A stretch of DNA of 64,000 bases from Adenanthera pavonina (Eukaryota > Streptophyta > Magnoliopsida > Fabales > Fabaceae), in assembly GCA_026686845.1 (NCBI GenBank), contig JAIVEN010000015.1, positions 14,675,501 to 14,739,500 on the forward strand, in the 5' to 3' direction. This document shows, one piece after another, positions 1-10,595 of the stretch; position 1 is the stretch's first letter; each line of letters starts with the position of its first letter. The translations under genes and the position numbers were made by a program. Below the pieces are notes generated by a model. It ran no database searches, was not told the DNA's origin, and saw only the letters and a list, made by a program, of their open reading frames with translations.

Positions 1-622
1 AGGCAAGTATACAACTAAAGAAGTACTATAACAATAATATTCAATCAACGTACCTAATTTGCATCATGTGATAAAGTTCATTAATTAATTGCCTTTGTTA
101 ATATTTATTCTTGTGATTTGAACATCATGATATATAATCAGCCCCAAAAAAATATGATATATGAATTCGCCATTTTTTTAACTAACAACTTCTAGAAGTT
201 TAATGATTCTTTAGCACGTGAATCTTTTACTCAACAAATGCCAAGGGCAAAGACTCTTCTCAATACAGCCCCTTGCAGAAGAAGGAATCATAATCAATCA
301 GATTCTTTTCACATTTGAACTATACATCTGCATGCTTAAATGCAGCTTTTTAACTTAAATTGTACTCTTAGCATCACTGAGTTCCTAAAATTCCATCTCC
401 ATCACACCTATCCAAACAATATAGTCCCACAATAAAGGGCAGCAAAGGCCCAAAGAACTTGAAAGTGCATCCAAAATGAGGCAGTTGATTACTCCCACAA
501 CTACAATGAACTTCATTAAATTACATTTCTCAGGTATGTCACCGAAATTTCAGTGTCAAAGACTCATCAAAATGAGATATGAGAGACAGTAAGTCACACG
601 TGTTGGAGAGTATGTGCTTTAC

Positions 623-2954
623 CTGAAAACAATAGGGGATGTATACCTCTGCCCTGCCAGAATATACTCCACAAGCATCGTAAATACCACTGTGGTTCTC
701 CGGAGGGAGGTATACATTGGAACATTTACCCCACGAACAGACTCCATGGTGACTAACTTTCAAGGAGAAATACATAATTCAGTTAAAAAGAAGTAATTAA
801 AAAAGAAGAAAATGAACAATGATTAAGGATATGTCCTCTAAACAAAGGGAAGGAAGAAAATACCATGTAGAGTAAATATGTCCCAGCCAAAGGAAGAGTG
901 TGCCTCAAAGTCTTCAGTTGTACAAATTTTGTTGAGTTATCAGAAGTCAAAGATTCACCTGCCCTGAAAGAAATTATCCTCCAACGCTTCAACACATAGA
1001 GTAGACAACAAGAGCACAGCATCTGCAGCAAGAAGAAGCAAAGATTATGTTAAAATTTTGAAACGTGTCAATTTAAATTCAAAATGAATGGCCAATGTGG
1101 GAAGTAGAACTGCAGGCACTGCATAGAGTCTAAACCAGTTAAGACACATAAGTCATAACCGTTTCTTTCTACCTCTACCTACAGATATGCACTTAGAACT
1201 CTAGACTTTTGGCTTAACTAAGTTATAACCATTTCTTTCTACCTCTACCTAAAGATATGCACTTAGAACTCTAGTGTTTTGGCTTAACTAAGTTGAATAA
1301 TCCAACTTAGTCTAAAGAACTTCAACTCTTATAATATAGACTCTGCTCAACATAACAAGCATCAAAGTGTTAGATGAGCAAGAGGGACAAGAGAAGAAAT
1401 AGGAGACCAAAAAGGGAGGAGGAAAAGATAGAGCAAAGAAACAGAGGAAACAAAAAAAACAATAAACAACAAAAATCAAGAACACAACTTTGAAGCAGCA
1501 GCATTAACTTGTATGGCATTCTATCTTCAATGACTGAGAAGTTAGGAATAAGGACCAAGAAGGGTGTCATTCACCAAACAATAATTATTGTTGAAATTCA
1601 CTGCTTTAGATAGTTTATGCTTTATACAACAAAATATATCAAGAGCAGAACATTGCAAGTTTTTTGTAAAGTTTTTCTTGGTTTTGGAGACAGATGGCAA
1701 TAGGGAAGAGTTGGTTGGAGTTTTAAGTAATCATAACTTCGAGGGAAAATTATATGTAATTATTACTGAAGTCTCAAGGACAGACTGAAATATTATAATT
1801 TACCTTAAGAGTATTATAAAATGCATTCACTTACAGAAAAAAGATAAAAGAAAGAGAAAACTCTGTAAAGATCAACCTGAAGAAGCGTGATGACACTTGC
1901 AGATGGGAAGTCATAAGATGAAAGAGCTGCCTTATTGAACAACACCAGAAGCACTATAAAACAGAAACAAAAACCGATAAGTGACTGAGCAAAAAGCTGT
2001 ATTCTTCTCCTAGATGGAAAGCCATACATGTTAGAATACAAAAGCCCATATAGCAAGAGAGGAAGGTAGAATTAAAAGGCGGAGATAGCACTTGACTTTC
2101 TTCCAATTCATAGAAAATAATTCAGACGAGATTCCTTTCACGATATTATGTCCTTATACTGGTCATGTTTTCTTACATAGAGTTATGTCCTTACACTGAA
2201 TATAAGGGGGAGAGAGAAAAAAAGCTAAAGACCAATAAAGCTGCGTGTATTTGTTGTACAAAAATGGATCTCTCAGCATGTCTTCAGCGTAAATTATTCA
2301 TTTGAAGATACTCCTGAGAATATCTTTCCAGTTATCATGTGTAGCATATTCCTATAATTCACAATAAGGGAGCGTACACCCCGGGGAACAATTCTCTCTA
2401 ACTCTAATTATCCAATCCGGCAAGATTCTGTTGGCCAAAAAAAAAAATCAGGCAAGAGTGAACTTCAACTCTTTTTTACTTCTCACTCCTTCTTTTTACT
2501 TTCTTTCAAATTTCCTCAGGAGCACTGTATCTTACTTATGTCTTCTATTCCATGTTTATCCAGTACCACACTTGAATGAACTAAAACACTCTTGAGACAT
2601 TGAAACGCAAGACCCAATGAGATACTTAAATATTAAAGTAACTCCAGTCTAACAAGTGAAAAACGATCTTCCTTGATCGATATGAGAAACTTAGGATAAC
2701 TCAACGATTCAAGGTGGATGTAGAGCTTCTAAAATTGCAAGAATTGTATACAGAAATACCAAAAAATAACAATTAAACAAAAAAAGGAAAAGTGTGATGA
2801 ATGTACCAGCGCAGGTCATGTAAGAAATTGCGGCGTAGGCTCCTCGTTTAGTCATGGTAGAACCATTGAAAAGCTTCCCTCCATCCTGATCCTTTGGAGG
2901 ATCCGAAACCGGCAGTGCCATACTCTCCGTCGATTCGGACGTCTTCAGAGACAT
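623..2954 (-). CDS. UGNT1: UGNT1-like nucleotide-sugar transporter, N-terminal part (four exons, runs off left edge)
   Basis: Multi-pass Golgi/ER nucleotide-sugar transporter of the plant UDP-GlcNAc transporter (UGNT1) type. Four exons can be joined in frame: 2954-2807, 1953-1877, 1022-864 and 756-623, all with GT-AG borders. Exon 1 starts at the first ATG (2954) and gives a polar N-terminus followed by MTKRGAYAAISYM. Exon 2 gives LLVLFNKAALSSYDFPSA, exon 3 a KRWRII turn and a hydrophobic LPLAGTYLLYM helix, and exon 4 the family signature ESVRGVNVPMYTSLRRTTVV. About 145 residues are present; the family is usually about 335-350, so the C-terminal half lies beyond base 1. Nothing in 1-622 looks like the next exon, so that stretch is read as intron. 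A CT-rich 5' leader lies at about 2955-3000. The family call rests on remembered homologues; substrate specificity is inferred. Confidence 0.85.
1151..1294. repeat. 70-bp tandem duplication in the UGNT1-like intron
   Basis: Two consecutive copies of a 70-base unit (1151-1220 and 1221-1290) differ at only a few positions. Both contain the stretch TTTCTTTCTACCTCTACCT followed by AGATATGCACTTAGAACTCT. The unit lies in the intron between exons 2 and 3. It looks like a recent local duplication with no coding meaning. Confidence 0.9.
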
Positions 2955-3473
2955 TTCTCAGCTCTCTCGCTCGCCCTCTCTATCTCTCTCTTCTCTCTAG
3001 AGGTTTGCGCAAGAAAGAAGGTTTTTGCTTCACCTGAGACGATGGAGATTGGAAATTTTGTGATTTGGAGGAGAATTCGATGTGTGGAGTGGAAAGAAGG
3101 GAAAGCTCCGACTCGCCGAGGCCTTGTACCCAATCCATGACACGAGGGTGAGTTGCGACTCGGAACTCGGAAGTTGACCCGTGACTTTTCCATCGTTGTG
3201 ACCTGTCAACGAGTGAAGATATGGATAAGCTGCCCATTTTGAATTTGATTACTTCACTTATTTCATTCGTTTTCAAATGCTAATTATTGTTCGCACATCG
3301 CCTGATATAATATCCTTTTAATTAAATTATATAATTAAAAATAAAAGTTAAAATTAATTAATTATCTCAATTTTTTTAAAATTAATTTTATTTAATTTTT
3401 TATCTCTCCTTTTAAAATACATTAAATAGAAATATTTTTTTAAATATATAATAAATATTACATTATATACTGT

Positions 3474-4412
3474 CAATGATTTGAAAACTGGACCGGACCG
3501 GACGGTCGGATCGGTTAGACCGTCACCCGGTGTGAAAAATGGTTAGGGTTTTCAGCTCTGGACCATTTTTGGGGTTGAACCGAATTGGACCGCTTTGAAC
3601 CGACTTTTGAGCTAGAAACCGGAGTTGAGCCGGGAACCAGAGCGGTTTTTAGAGAACCAGACGGTTTTTTAAATTGGGGTAAAATTTAACTTAAATTTAA
3701 TTTTTTTTACCAAAATTATTAATTATAAAAATTATTAGAGAGTAAAACACTATTTTTCATTTTATTTTAAAATTACTAATTATAAAAATAAAAATTTTCA
3801 TTGTATTATACTCTCTCCATCCCAAATTATAAGAGAATTTTGAGACTCTTTATTTATCCTAAAATATAAGAGACATGGCTAAAATTTATGGAGTAATTAA
3901 TATCATTTTTCTTTTACACCATTGAGTAATTAAGGTTGTATTGATAATTATTAATAATGAATTAGTCTTACTTCAGACTTTTAATGTGGGCAATTTTGAA
4001 AAAAAAAATGAAATTGTAGTATAATTAATGAATTTAACTGCCAAAACTATTTTTTTCTTGACAGATGAAGTAATTATTTGTTTTTTATAATTGGGGATGG
4101 ATGGAGTATAGTTATTTTATAGTATTATAGTCATATAGTATTATCATGTTAAAATATTTTAACATTGTTTTCAATAATTTAATATATATTATTACTATGT
4201 GAGCTTATTAATTTATTATGAACTTAAACTATTTAAATTTATTCTCTTAACAATTTGATATTTTATTTTTATACATATATTATTATACATAATATTATTT
4301 TTACTTAATTATTACATCACCGGTTCGACCGCCGGTCCAACCGGTTGAACCATAAAAACCGTTACCCGATCAAGTTTCCGGTTCAACGTCCGGTCTAGCT
4401 TTTAAAACATTA
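3474..4412. mobile_element. hAT-like non-autonomous transposon, copy 1
   Basis: An element with CCGG-rich terminal inverted regions, flanked by the exact 8-bp duplication TATACTGT (3466-3473 and 4413-4420). The left end reads CAATGATTTGAAAACTGGAC; the right end, reverse-complemented, starts TAATGTTTTAAAAGCTAGAC. Both subterminal regions are packed with ACCGG/CCGGT units. It carries no ORF. An 8-bp duplication and ends near CA...TG are typical of hAT elements. A 296-bp MITE is inserted inside (3811-4106); without it the element is about 640 bp, similar to the three sibling copies in the window. Confidence 0.85.
3811..4106. mobile_element. Stowaway-type MITE nested in hAT copy 1
   Basis: A 296-bp element with terminal inverted repeats: left CTCTCTCCATCCCAAATTAT, right reverse complement CTCCATCCATCCCCAATTAT. 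It is flanked by TA on both sides (3809-3810 and 4107-4108). The TA duplication and a CTCCNTCCNTCCC terminus are typical of Stowaway MITEs, which are moved by Tc1/mariner transposases. It is non-coding. Its position within the hAT-like element shows that it inserted later. Confidence 0.88.
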
Positions 4413-4420
4413 TATACTGT

Positions 4421-6576
4421 AAAAAGTCTTATATTTAGAAATATGTCAAAGAGTGCCATAGGACGGGAGGAGTATCATTTAAAAATTTTAATTAATTTTA
4501 CTTTAAAATAATATTATTTTATAATTTTAATAAAGCATTCATGACTATATTTCATAATTTTATTCTTATAATCTTATCAACTCCTTTATATATATATATA
4601 TATATTGTTACAACCTATGCTACTTAATATTTTGTAAATCTATGTGGATTATTTCAAATATTTTGTTTTACATTTTGTTTCTCATATTGTTTGAAATATA
4701 TAATAGTGTTTATTAATTGTAAATAATACAAGTTGCCATAAAGTTTGTTATTTATATTGATAAACTTTTACAATTGAAAAATATATATATATTTTAATTT
4801 TAATTTCCATGGTATGTTTATTGATTTTAGGATTATGTAAGACATGTACCAGATTATACATGTTTCCCTATATACAAAGCTTGAAGGAGATTCATAATAT
4901 TAATGACATATAAATAATATAATTCATTATAAATTAAAACTTTTGTATTGATATATATATATATAGGTGAAAAATAGGAAATAAAATTAATTAACTTAAA
5001 TATGTGTATTAAAACATCACATTAAGTTAAATAGCCACGGATTCAACACTGGGCTTTGTAAATGAAAAATTATATTGAGAAAACTATCCTTACACTTTTT
5101 CAATAAAAGAAATTGCATTATTTATACATTATGAATAATATAATTTTTTTATAAAATTTGTCAATATATATAGCATACTGAAAATGGACCCTGTGTATTA
5201 CATAAAATTTAGGGCGAATTACATTGTTTATAACTAATAGTTTAGCTTTCTATAAGTTATATATATAGTGATAAAGACAGTTTACTTACTAAACCAATTG
5301 TGTTGAGATGGAAACAAAATTACGGGGATGTTGAAGAGAATTTAGACATAATTTGAAATAATAATTAGGACTGGAGCATGGAGATGGAAGATGTTGTTGT
5401 TAGCATTCATCAGTGGTATCCTATGTATGTTCCAAGTTTATAATGTCCGATTAGTGGGGGGATTAGTCAATTATTATTATATTTATGCCTTTAACCTGCC
5501 TGCCCTCGCGTTTTTGGCCGTGTCTTATATATAGATATTGTACTCTCACTTTTAGCAGAGATGGACCAAAGTTCTGTTGTATCCCTGAGAACCCAAAGTC
5601 ACATACACACAAACACGGGGCCTTCATGAAACCCGGTGACGGGACGTTGCCTCATCTGCATCCCTTTCACATATTCATTCACATTCGAAAGCAACGGCTT
5701 ATTAGTTTTTATTTATATTATACGTGAGGCATTTGAGTCCTATCTTGTAGGCTTCTTGGCAGTGAGGGATTTAGGAAAAAAAAATCTTGAAGTTGAGCTC
5801 CGCGTTCTTTCATGTCATAAAATTCACCTATGATCGAGTTTATGTTAATTTTTTGAGCAATTTTTTTTCAATATATATAACTAAGGAATCTACAAAAAAA
5901 TCATCTTCCATTTTATTTTTAAGCTTATTTTTTTATGATATTTAATATTGTAATAAATATTGTGAAGAAAAAAATTATTTCAAAACTATTGAAGGGTTAA
6001 TTAATTAATTCTCCTGTTATTCCTAAATATCTCTTCTATTGATGTCAATGGAGCTTAAATAACTCTCTTATACAACTTAAATATTGTGAAACTCTCTTGT
6101 ACTGCACTCTAAAAGATAAATTGAAAACAAAAAAAATGAAAAATTGAAAAAATTTGCACAAATACAATTATGCAAAAGGAAAAAATGATATAATAATATT
6201 TAGATTGGATGAGAATGCACCAAGAGTTCAATTGTCCAAGACAAAATGAGAGTTGAGGAAAAGATTGAAATGATAGAAGGACGAGAGCATTGTGGAATAA
6301 AGAGGAGAATGTTGAAAGTCTCTCATATGAATAAAAAATATTAAATATGCATCTTTTTTGTTTTAAATGATAGTATAAGTTTATAACGTTATCCTTTTAA
6401 ATAATAGTATATCCTTTTAATAAATAATTTTATTTGAAAAAGGCAAAGCATTTAATATTTCTTATTAACACATGCACTCGTTCCGCAGCTAATTGGGTGA
6501 CAGTGAGGTAGTATGTAACAAGGTAGGGGGGAGGGTGAGTTTATCATCTTTTATCTAACACACATAATTCAAATAT
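4421..6576. other. Intergenic AT-rich stretch, no gene seen
   Basis: Between hAT copies 1 and 2. It contains AT dinucleotide runs (about 4587-4605 and 4955-4965). A slightly GC-richer patch at 5480-5830 has short open frames, but they lack any recognisable motif and I do not call a gene. The rest is poly-A/T-rich with no clear transposon ends. Confidence 0.6.
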
Positions 6577-6584
6577 ATCAGTAG

Positions 6585-8006
6585 TAGGGTTGGAAAAATC
6601 AGACTTCATTCTTTGATTCAATCGGTTAGACTGAAAATTGATGTCAAGTCTGGTCTAATTATAGGATTTGACTATTTGGATCCAAAACTAATGGAACATT
6701 GGTCAAATCGGTACGAAACCAATTGAACCAGCTTGATTTTATTTTTTAAAACATTTTATTTTTTTTATTTTTTTAGTTTTTAAGATAAGGTAACATTATT
6801 TTTAATACTAAGTAACATTATTTTTTATATAAATTTTTCATTTCTTCATTATAATATTATGTAAGTGTTATTATAATACATAATTATTAATAATAATAAT
6901 TTACTTAATAAATAATATGAAAATAGAATATTAATTGATTATTTTGTATTCAAAATATAATTATAGATAAATATTAACTTATTTATATTTTAATATTAAA
7001 TTTTGAAACTTATTAACTACAAAAAAAATGAGAATTAGTAATGAAAATTTTGTAATGGACAGAAATCCGTCACTAAACATGGGCATCAGTGACGAATTAG
7101 TAACGAATATAAAAAATTATTAATTTTAATTCATCATTTATAAATTTAGTGTCGGATAGAATTTTGTCACTAATTTTCATCACTAAAAATTTAAATCAGT
7201 GACAGATTAGTGACAATGAAAAATGCATCATTAAGTAGTGACAGATTAGTGATGAATTTTTTTATTATAAAAATTCAAAAAAATATGTCCAAACAACTTT
7301 TTAAAAAAATAATATATATATATATATAAATAATATTTTTCTTTTCCTTTGAAAATTAATTATATAAAAAAAGTTTACTTTCCCAATTGATGAATGTCTA
7401 TGTATTAAAATTTGAATATAAAAAATGTAAGATACTTTTAATTTAATTGGCAAAATTTAGGTGTTAAAGACTTTGATGTGTAGAGATAACAAGTTCAAGT
7501 CAGGAAGTCACACATTCCATGAAAATTAATAAAGTATGAGTGTTAGAGCATAGGAGGATGCGAGTTCAAACTGGAGAAGGCCTATGGGTTGAAGGTTGAA
7601 GCTTACGAAAGAAAATGAATTAACTATTTCAAATAATTAAAAAAAAGTCTTGTGACGAAATAAGTTTGATTTTAGTTATGACTATTTATATTACTAAATT
7701 AATGACAAATGTATATCTGTCATTAAAATTAGTGACGCTAAATTTCTGATGAACTTAGTGACAAATTTCTATCACTAAATATGAAATTAGTGATAAATTT
7801 TACTATTTAGTAATGAATTTGTCTATTACTAATTTCAATTTTTCTAGTAGTGTAATAATATTTTTAATTTTTTTATATAACATATAAAATTAAAATTTAT
7901 TAAATTTATTATCACCAATTTAATTCTGATTAAATTTTAATTAAACTGTTAGATGATAAATTAGTATTTTGATAGGTTTAATATTTGATTTGTTTTTCAA
8001 ATTTTA
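6585..8006. mobile_element. hAT-like non-autonomous transposon, copy 2 (reverse orientation, interrupted)
   Basis: Its AT-rich core at 6740-7010 and 7853-7990 matches the reverse complement of hAT copy 3 (14672-15209). The left end resembles the family terminus (TAGGGTTGGAAAAATC) and the right end is a decayed counterpart. Flanks ATCAGTAG (6577-6584) and ATTAATAG (8007-8014) could be a worn 8-bp duplication, with 6 of 8 bases matching. An 836-bp CACTA-like element is inserted at 7017; without it the copy is about 580 bp, in line with its siblings. The exact ends are less certain than for copies 1, 3 and 4. Confidence 0.6.
7017..7852. mobile_element. CACTA-like non-autonomous element nested in hAT copy 2
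   Basis: The right end, read on the minus strand, starts CACTACTAGAAAAATTG, a typical CACTA (En/Spm) terminus. The left end reads CTACAAAAAAAATGAG and appears to lack the first CA. Both subterminal regions carry many short motifs of the form GTGACAAATT and AATTAGTGAC, as is usual for CACTA transposase-binding arrays. A TAA duplication flanks the element (7014-7016 and 7853-7855). The uninterrupted sequence of sibling copy 3 near 14830-14860 provides the empty site. There is no transposase ORF. The interior at about 7440-7600 has two GAGTTCAA-like boxes that vaguely resemble tRNA-derived SINE B boxes. Confidence 0.75.
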
Positions 8007-8309
8007 ATTAATAGTATCCATATCAGGTGTGTGGGACCCGGGGGTGAACTACCTTTCCCTCCCGTAAATCCATCCATGTTTCTTGGGACGCTTTCATCTT
8101 TTCTCCTCATTCCTCACACTGCTTGAAATTAATTGTGAGTCAAGGCTGACACACATGATTAACAGATTCTCTTGTTTCTTTTAAATTTAAATTCTTTGTC
8201 CTAATTATACAATCTCTGTTTTGCTATATAGTATATTTTTTTGAGAAATTAATATTTTATAATATAGTATATTTTACAGATTACGTAATATAATTTTTTT
8301 CTCTTTTTA

Positions 8310-8481
8310 AGATTGTCCCTAATTAATAAACTCAAATATATATTTATTATTAAAATATTTCATTCCCAAAACATTTAATGAGGGTAATTTGAGAAAAGAT
8401 AAAAAATTTTATTAGTTATTAATTATTATCTTAGTCTGTGTGCGGTAGTTAAAAGTACACTATAAACTGGGACGGACGGAG
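8310..8481. mobile_element. Degenerate Stowaway-type MITE
   Basis: The right end ACTGGGACGGACGGAG is followed by TA, a standard Stowaway terminus. The left end is worn (AGATTGTCCCTAATTAATAA) and is preceded by TA at 8308-8309. It is about 170 bp long and non-coding. Confidence 0.5.
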
Positions 8482-8483
8482 TA

Positions 8484-10013
8484 TTTGTTTTTACTAGAAA
8501 AAAAAACATTTAGATTATCAAATCAAAATTGAATTAATTATGTAAATCAAAACACTCTTTTTATAACCAAGGCAAGGGTTCTTGAAATATTCATACCTGC
8601 TTTCTTATAACTTAAATTTCGTAGAATATATAAATAAAATAAATTAAACTATTTATGATTTTATTACAATAAATTATTGTGCTCAATGTCAAATCAACCA
8701 ACGATATTTTTAAATAAAATTTTCACATGTTTTATTTTGTATTTTCAATTTTCATATTCTTTTAAGTTTAAATATTTTCATACAATGCCAGTGGCAAATC
8801 ATTATAGTTATAAAAATTAATGCATATATTTTTTACCAAAAAATGTATTCAATACAATGGAAAAGATCCAAAATTACGAGAAAAAAAAAGAATTTATAAT
8901 CTAATTAATTGCTCTTTTTTTATGTTATTCATTGAAGTAGTTGGATATATGCATTTATCAGCGGCATCTACCGACATATTAGATCTGGACTTATTAGCTA
9001 ACAAAACCAACTCTTATTTCGACTATATATATATATGTACCTTTTTTCATTTTAATTTTATTATTTAGTGTCATGTATGATAAACGAAGTAGCTAGCTAG
9101 CCAGCCTGCGAAACCACGTTCGGTAGTTAGGGGTTCATGATCAATCACACTAATCAGCAGCTCAACTGTCTTGTGCAAATATATTCATATTCATCCTCCT
9201 TCCATTTTATTATTGTTTGGCTGTCAAGAGATTAGCAGAAACACAAACGGAAGATCATTTTGATTAATTCTCACGATTAATGGAGGAGCATGCATGTTCG
9301 TGTTTTTGCTTTTCTGCATGAAGGGGAGAACAATCGGCAGCTTCAGCAAATAATTTTATACTGGCCTGTTCAGTGATTATTAACAAGGGGAATATTAATT
9401 AATTTATTCATGTCAAATTAAAGCTGTATTAATTCATGAGTAAACGTAGAAATAATTATATTCCCTTTCTCCTTCGCACTCAATGTATGATGTTATCGGT
9501 CACCACAGTTGACATGGAATATATAAGTTAATACCCAATAATGAACTTTATGTCTCACTAGCTAAATTAAAAAAACAATTATTCATCTTCCCACTCCACT
9601 ATAAATATATTTTTTGAAAAAGGCTCAACACATGTTAAGAATCAAACACCCTTTTCTACCACCAATTATTTTTAATTGTTCCTTCAAATATGTTTTTCTT
9701 CTCTTTATTGCCGCACCAAATGAATGGAATTATTGTTCATATCATCTTTTTATTAAAAATATATGTATTAATATTAATTCTTAGGCAATTATGAGCACCA
9801 AAAAGAGCTCGAATAAGGGCAGAAGGAGGCTAAATTACCAGAAATAGTAAGCGGATAAAACGAGTCACAAATTCGTTGCTTTCCGGAAATATAAAAGTAT
9901 CCCGTTAAAGTTTTAAACCTGTTTCCCCCGGTAATTCGCACCGACATGCTTCAGCCCATAAAAACATAAGTGGGACCCTCCAATCATCACACCAATACTG
10001 GAACCATCTCGCT
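8484..10013. other. Intergenic AT-rich stretch upstream of the clathrin-adaptor gene
   Basis: No gene or bounded transposon is seen. Short open frames at about 8820-9070 are low-complexity. From about 9780 the base composition becomes less AT-biased and probably belongs to the promoter of the plus-strand gene starting near 10.1-10.2 kb. Confidence 0.55.
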
Positions 10014-10021
10014 CCACGTGG
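10014..10021. promoter_or_regulatory. G-box (CCACGTGG) upstream of the clathrin-adaptor gene
   Basis: A perfect palindromic G-box core lies about 580 bp before the ATG and probably 100-200 bp before transcription begins. Such sites bind plant bZIP and bHLH factors. Function here is inferred only from sequence and position. Confidence 0.4.
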
Positions 10022-10366
10022 TCGCTTCCGTTTCACTAGATCAATCTGATTCATGTCACCGTACACCGTATGTGTCGTATGGTAATAAGGAAGGTCCCCA
10101 CCGCACAGGACTACAGCCTCCTCCGTAAAATGAAGCTCTTTACTAAATCAGACTGGCACACATCGAATAACAGAACAATTGCATGTTCCGGTGGGTGCAG
10201 CTTTCTCTTCCCTTCGCCCAGATCTCACATCAGAGGGTTCTCGATTCAAACCTATACGCCTTCCTTCATTGCTCTGGAGCCGATAATCTAGAAGTAGAAG
10301 CAGGAATTAATCGGAGCATCCGGATCCGCATTATTTGGACCACGGATCTAGGAGAAGAAAAGTAAG

Positions 10367-10496
10367 GTAAGTTCCGGGGATTTATAGTTTCTACTTTTGG
10401 AAAATTGTTATTTCAACAATTTAAGCTTAAATTTGACGAGGGTGAGCTCTCACAATTAAAAAAACAAATTGTGCGATGATGGTTTTTCACTTATAG
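10367..10496 (+). other. Probable 5' UTR intron of the clathrin-adaptor gene
   Basis: A strong donor AAG|GTAAGT at 10366/10367 and a U-rich acceptor TCACTTATAG ending at 10496 bound a 130-bp AT-rich stretch between GC-richer leader sequence and the ATG at 10596. An intron in the leader with an intronless coding region fits this gene family. cDNA would be needed to confirm it. Confidence 0.6.
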
Positions 10497-10595
10497 ATTT
10501 GAGCTCGGCGAGTCGGTGAATCTGAGGTTGGAGGACTGTTAGATCCGGGTCGGAGGGAGAGGAAGAGTTTCTGGCCTGTGAATCATCTCTGAGAA

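Noticed and set aside
5485..5833. Plus-strand open frame of 80 codons in the left intergenic region
   Set aside because: No motif, no splice or promoter context, and it sits in a repeat-rich area.
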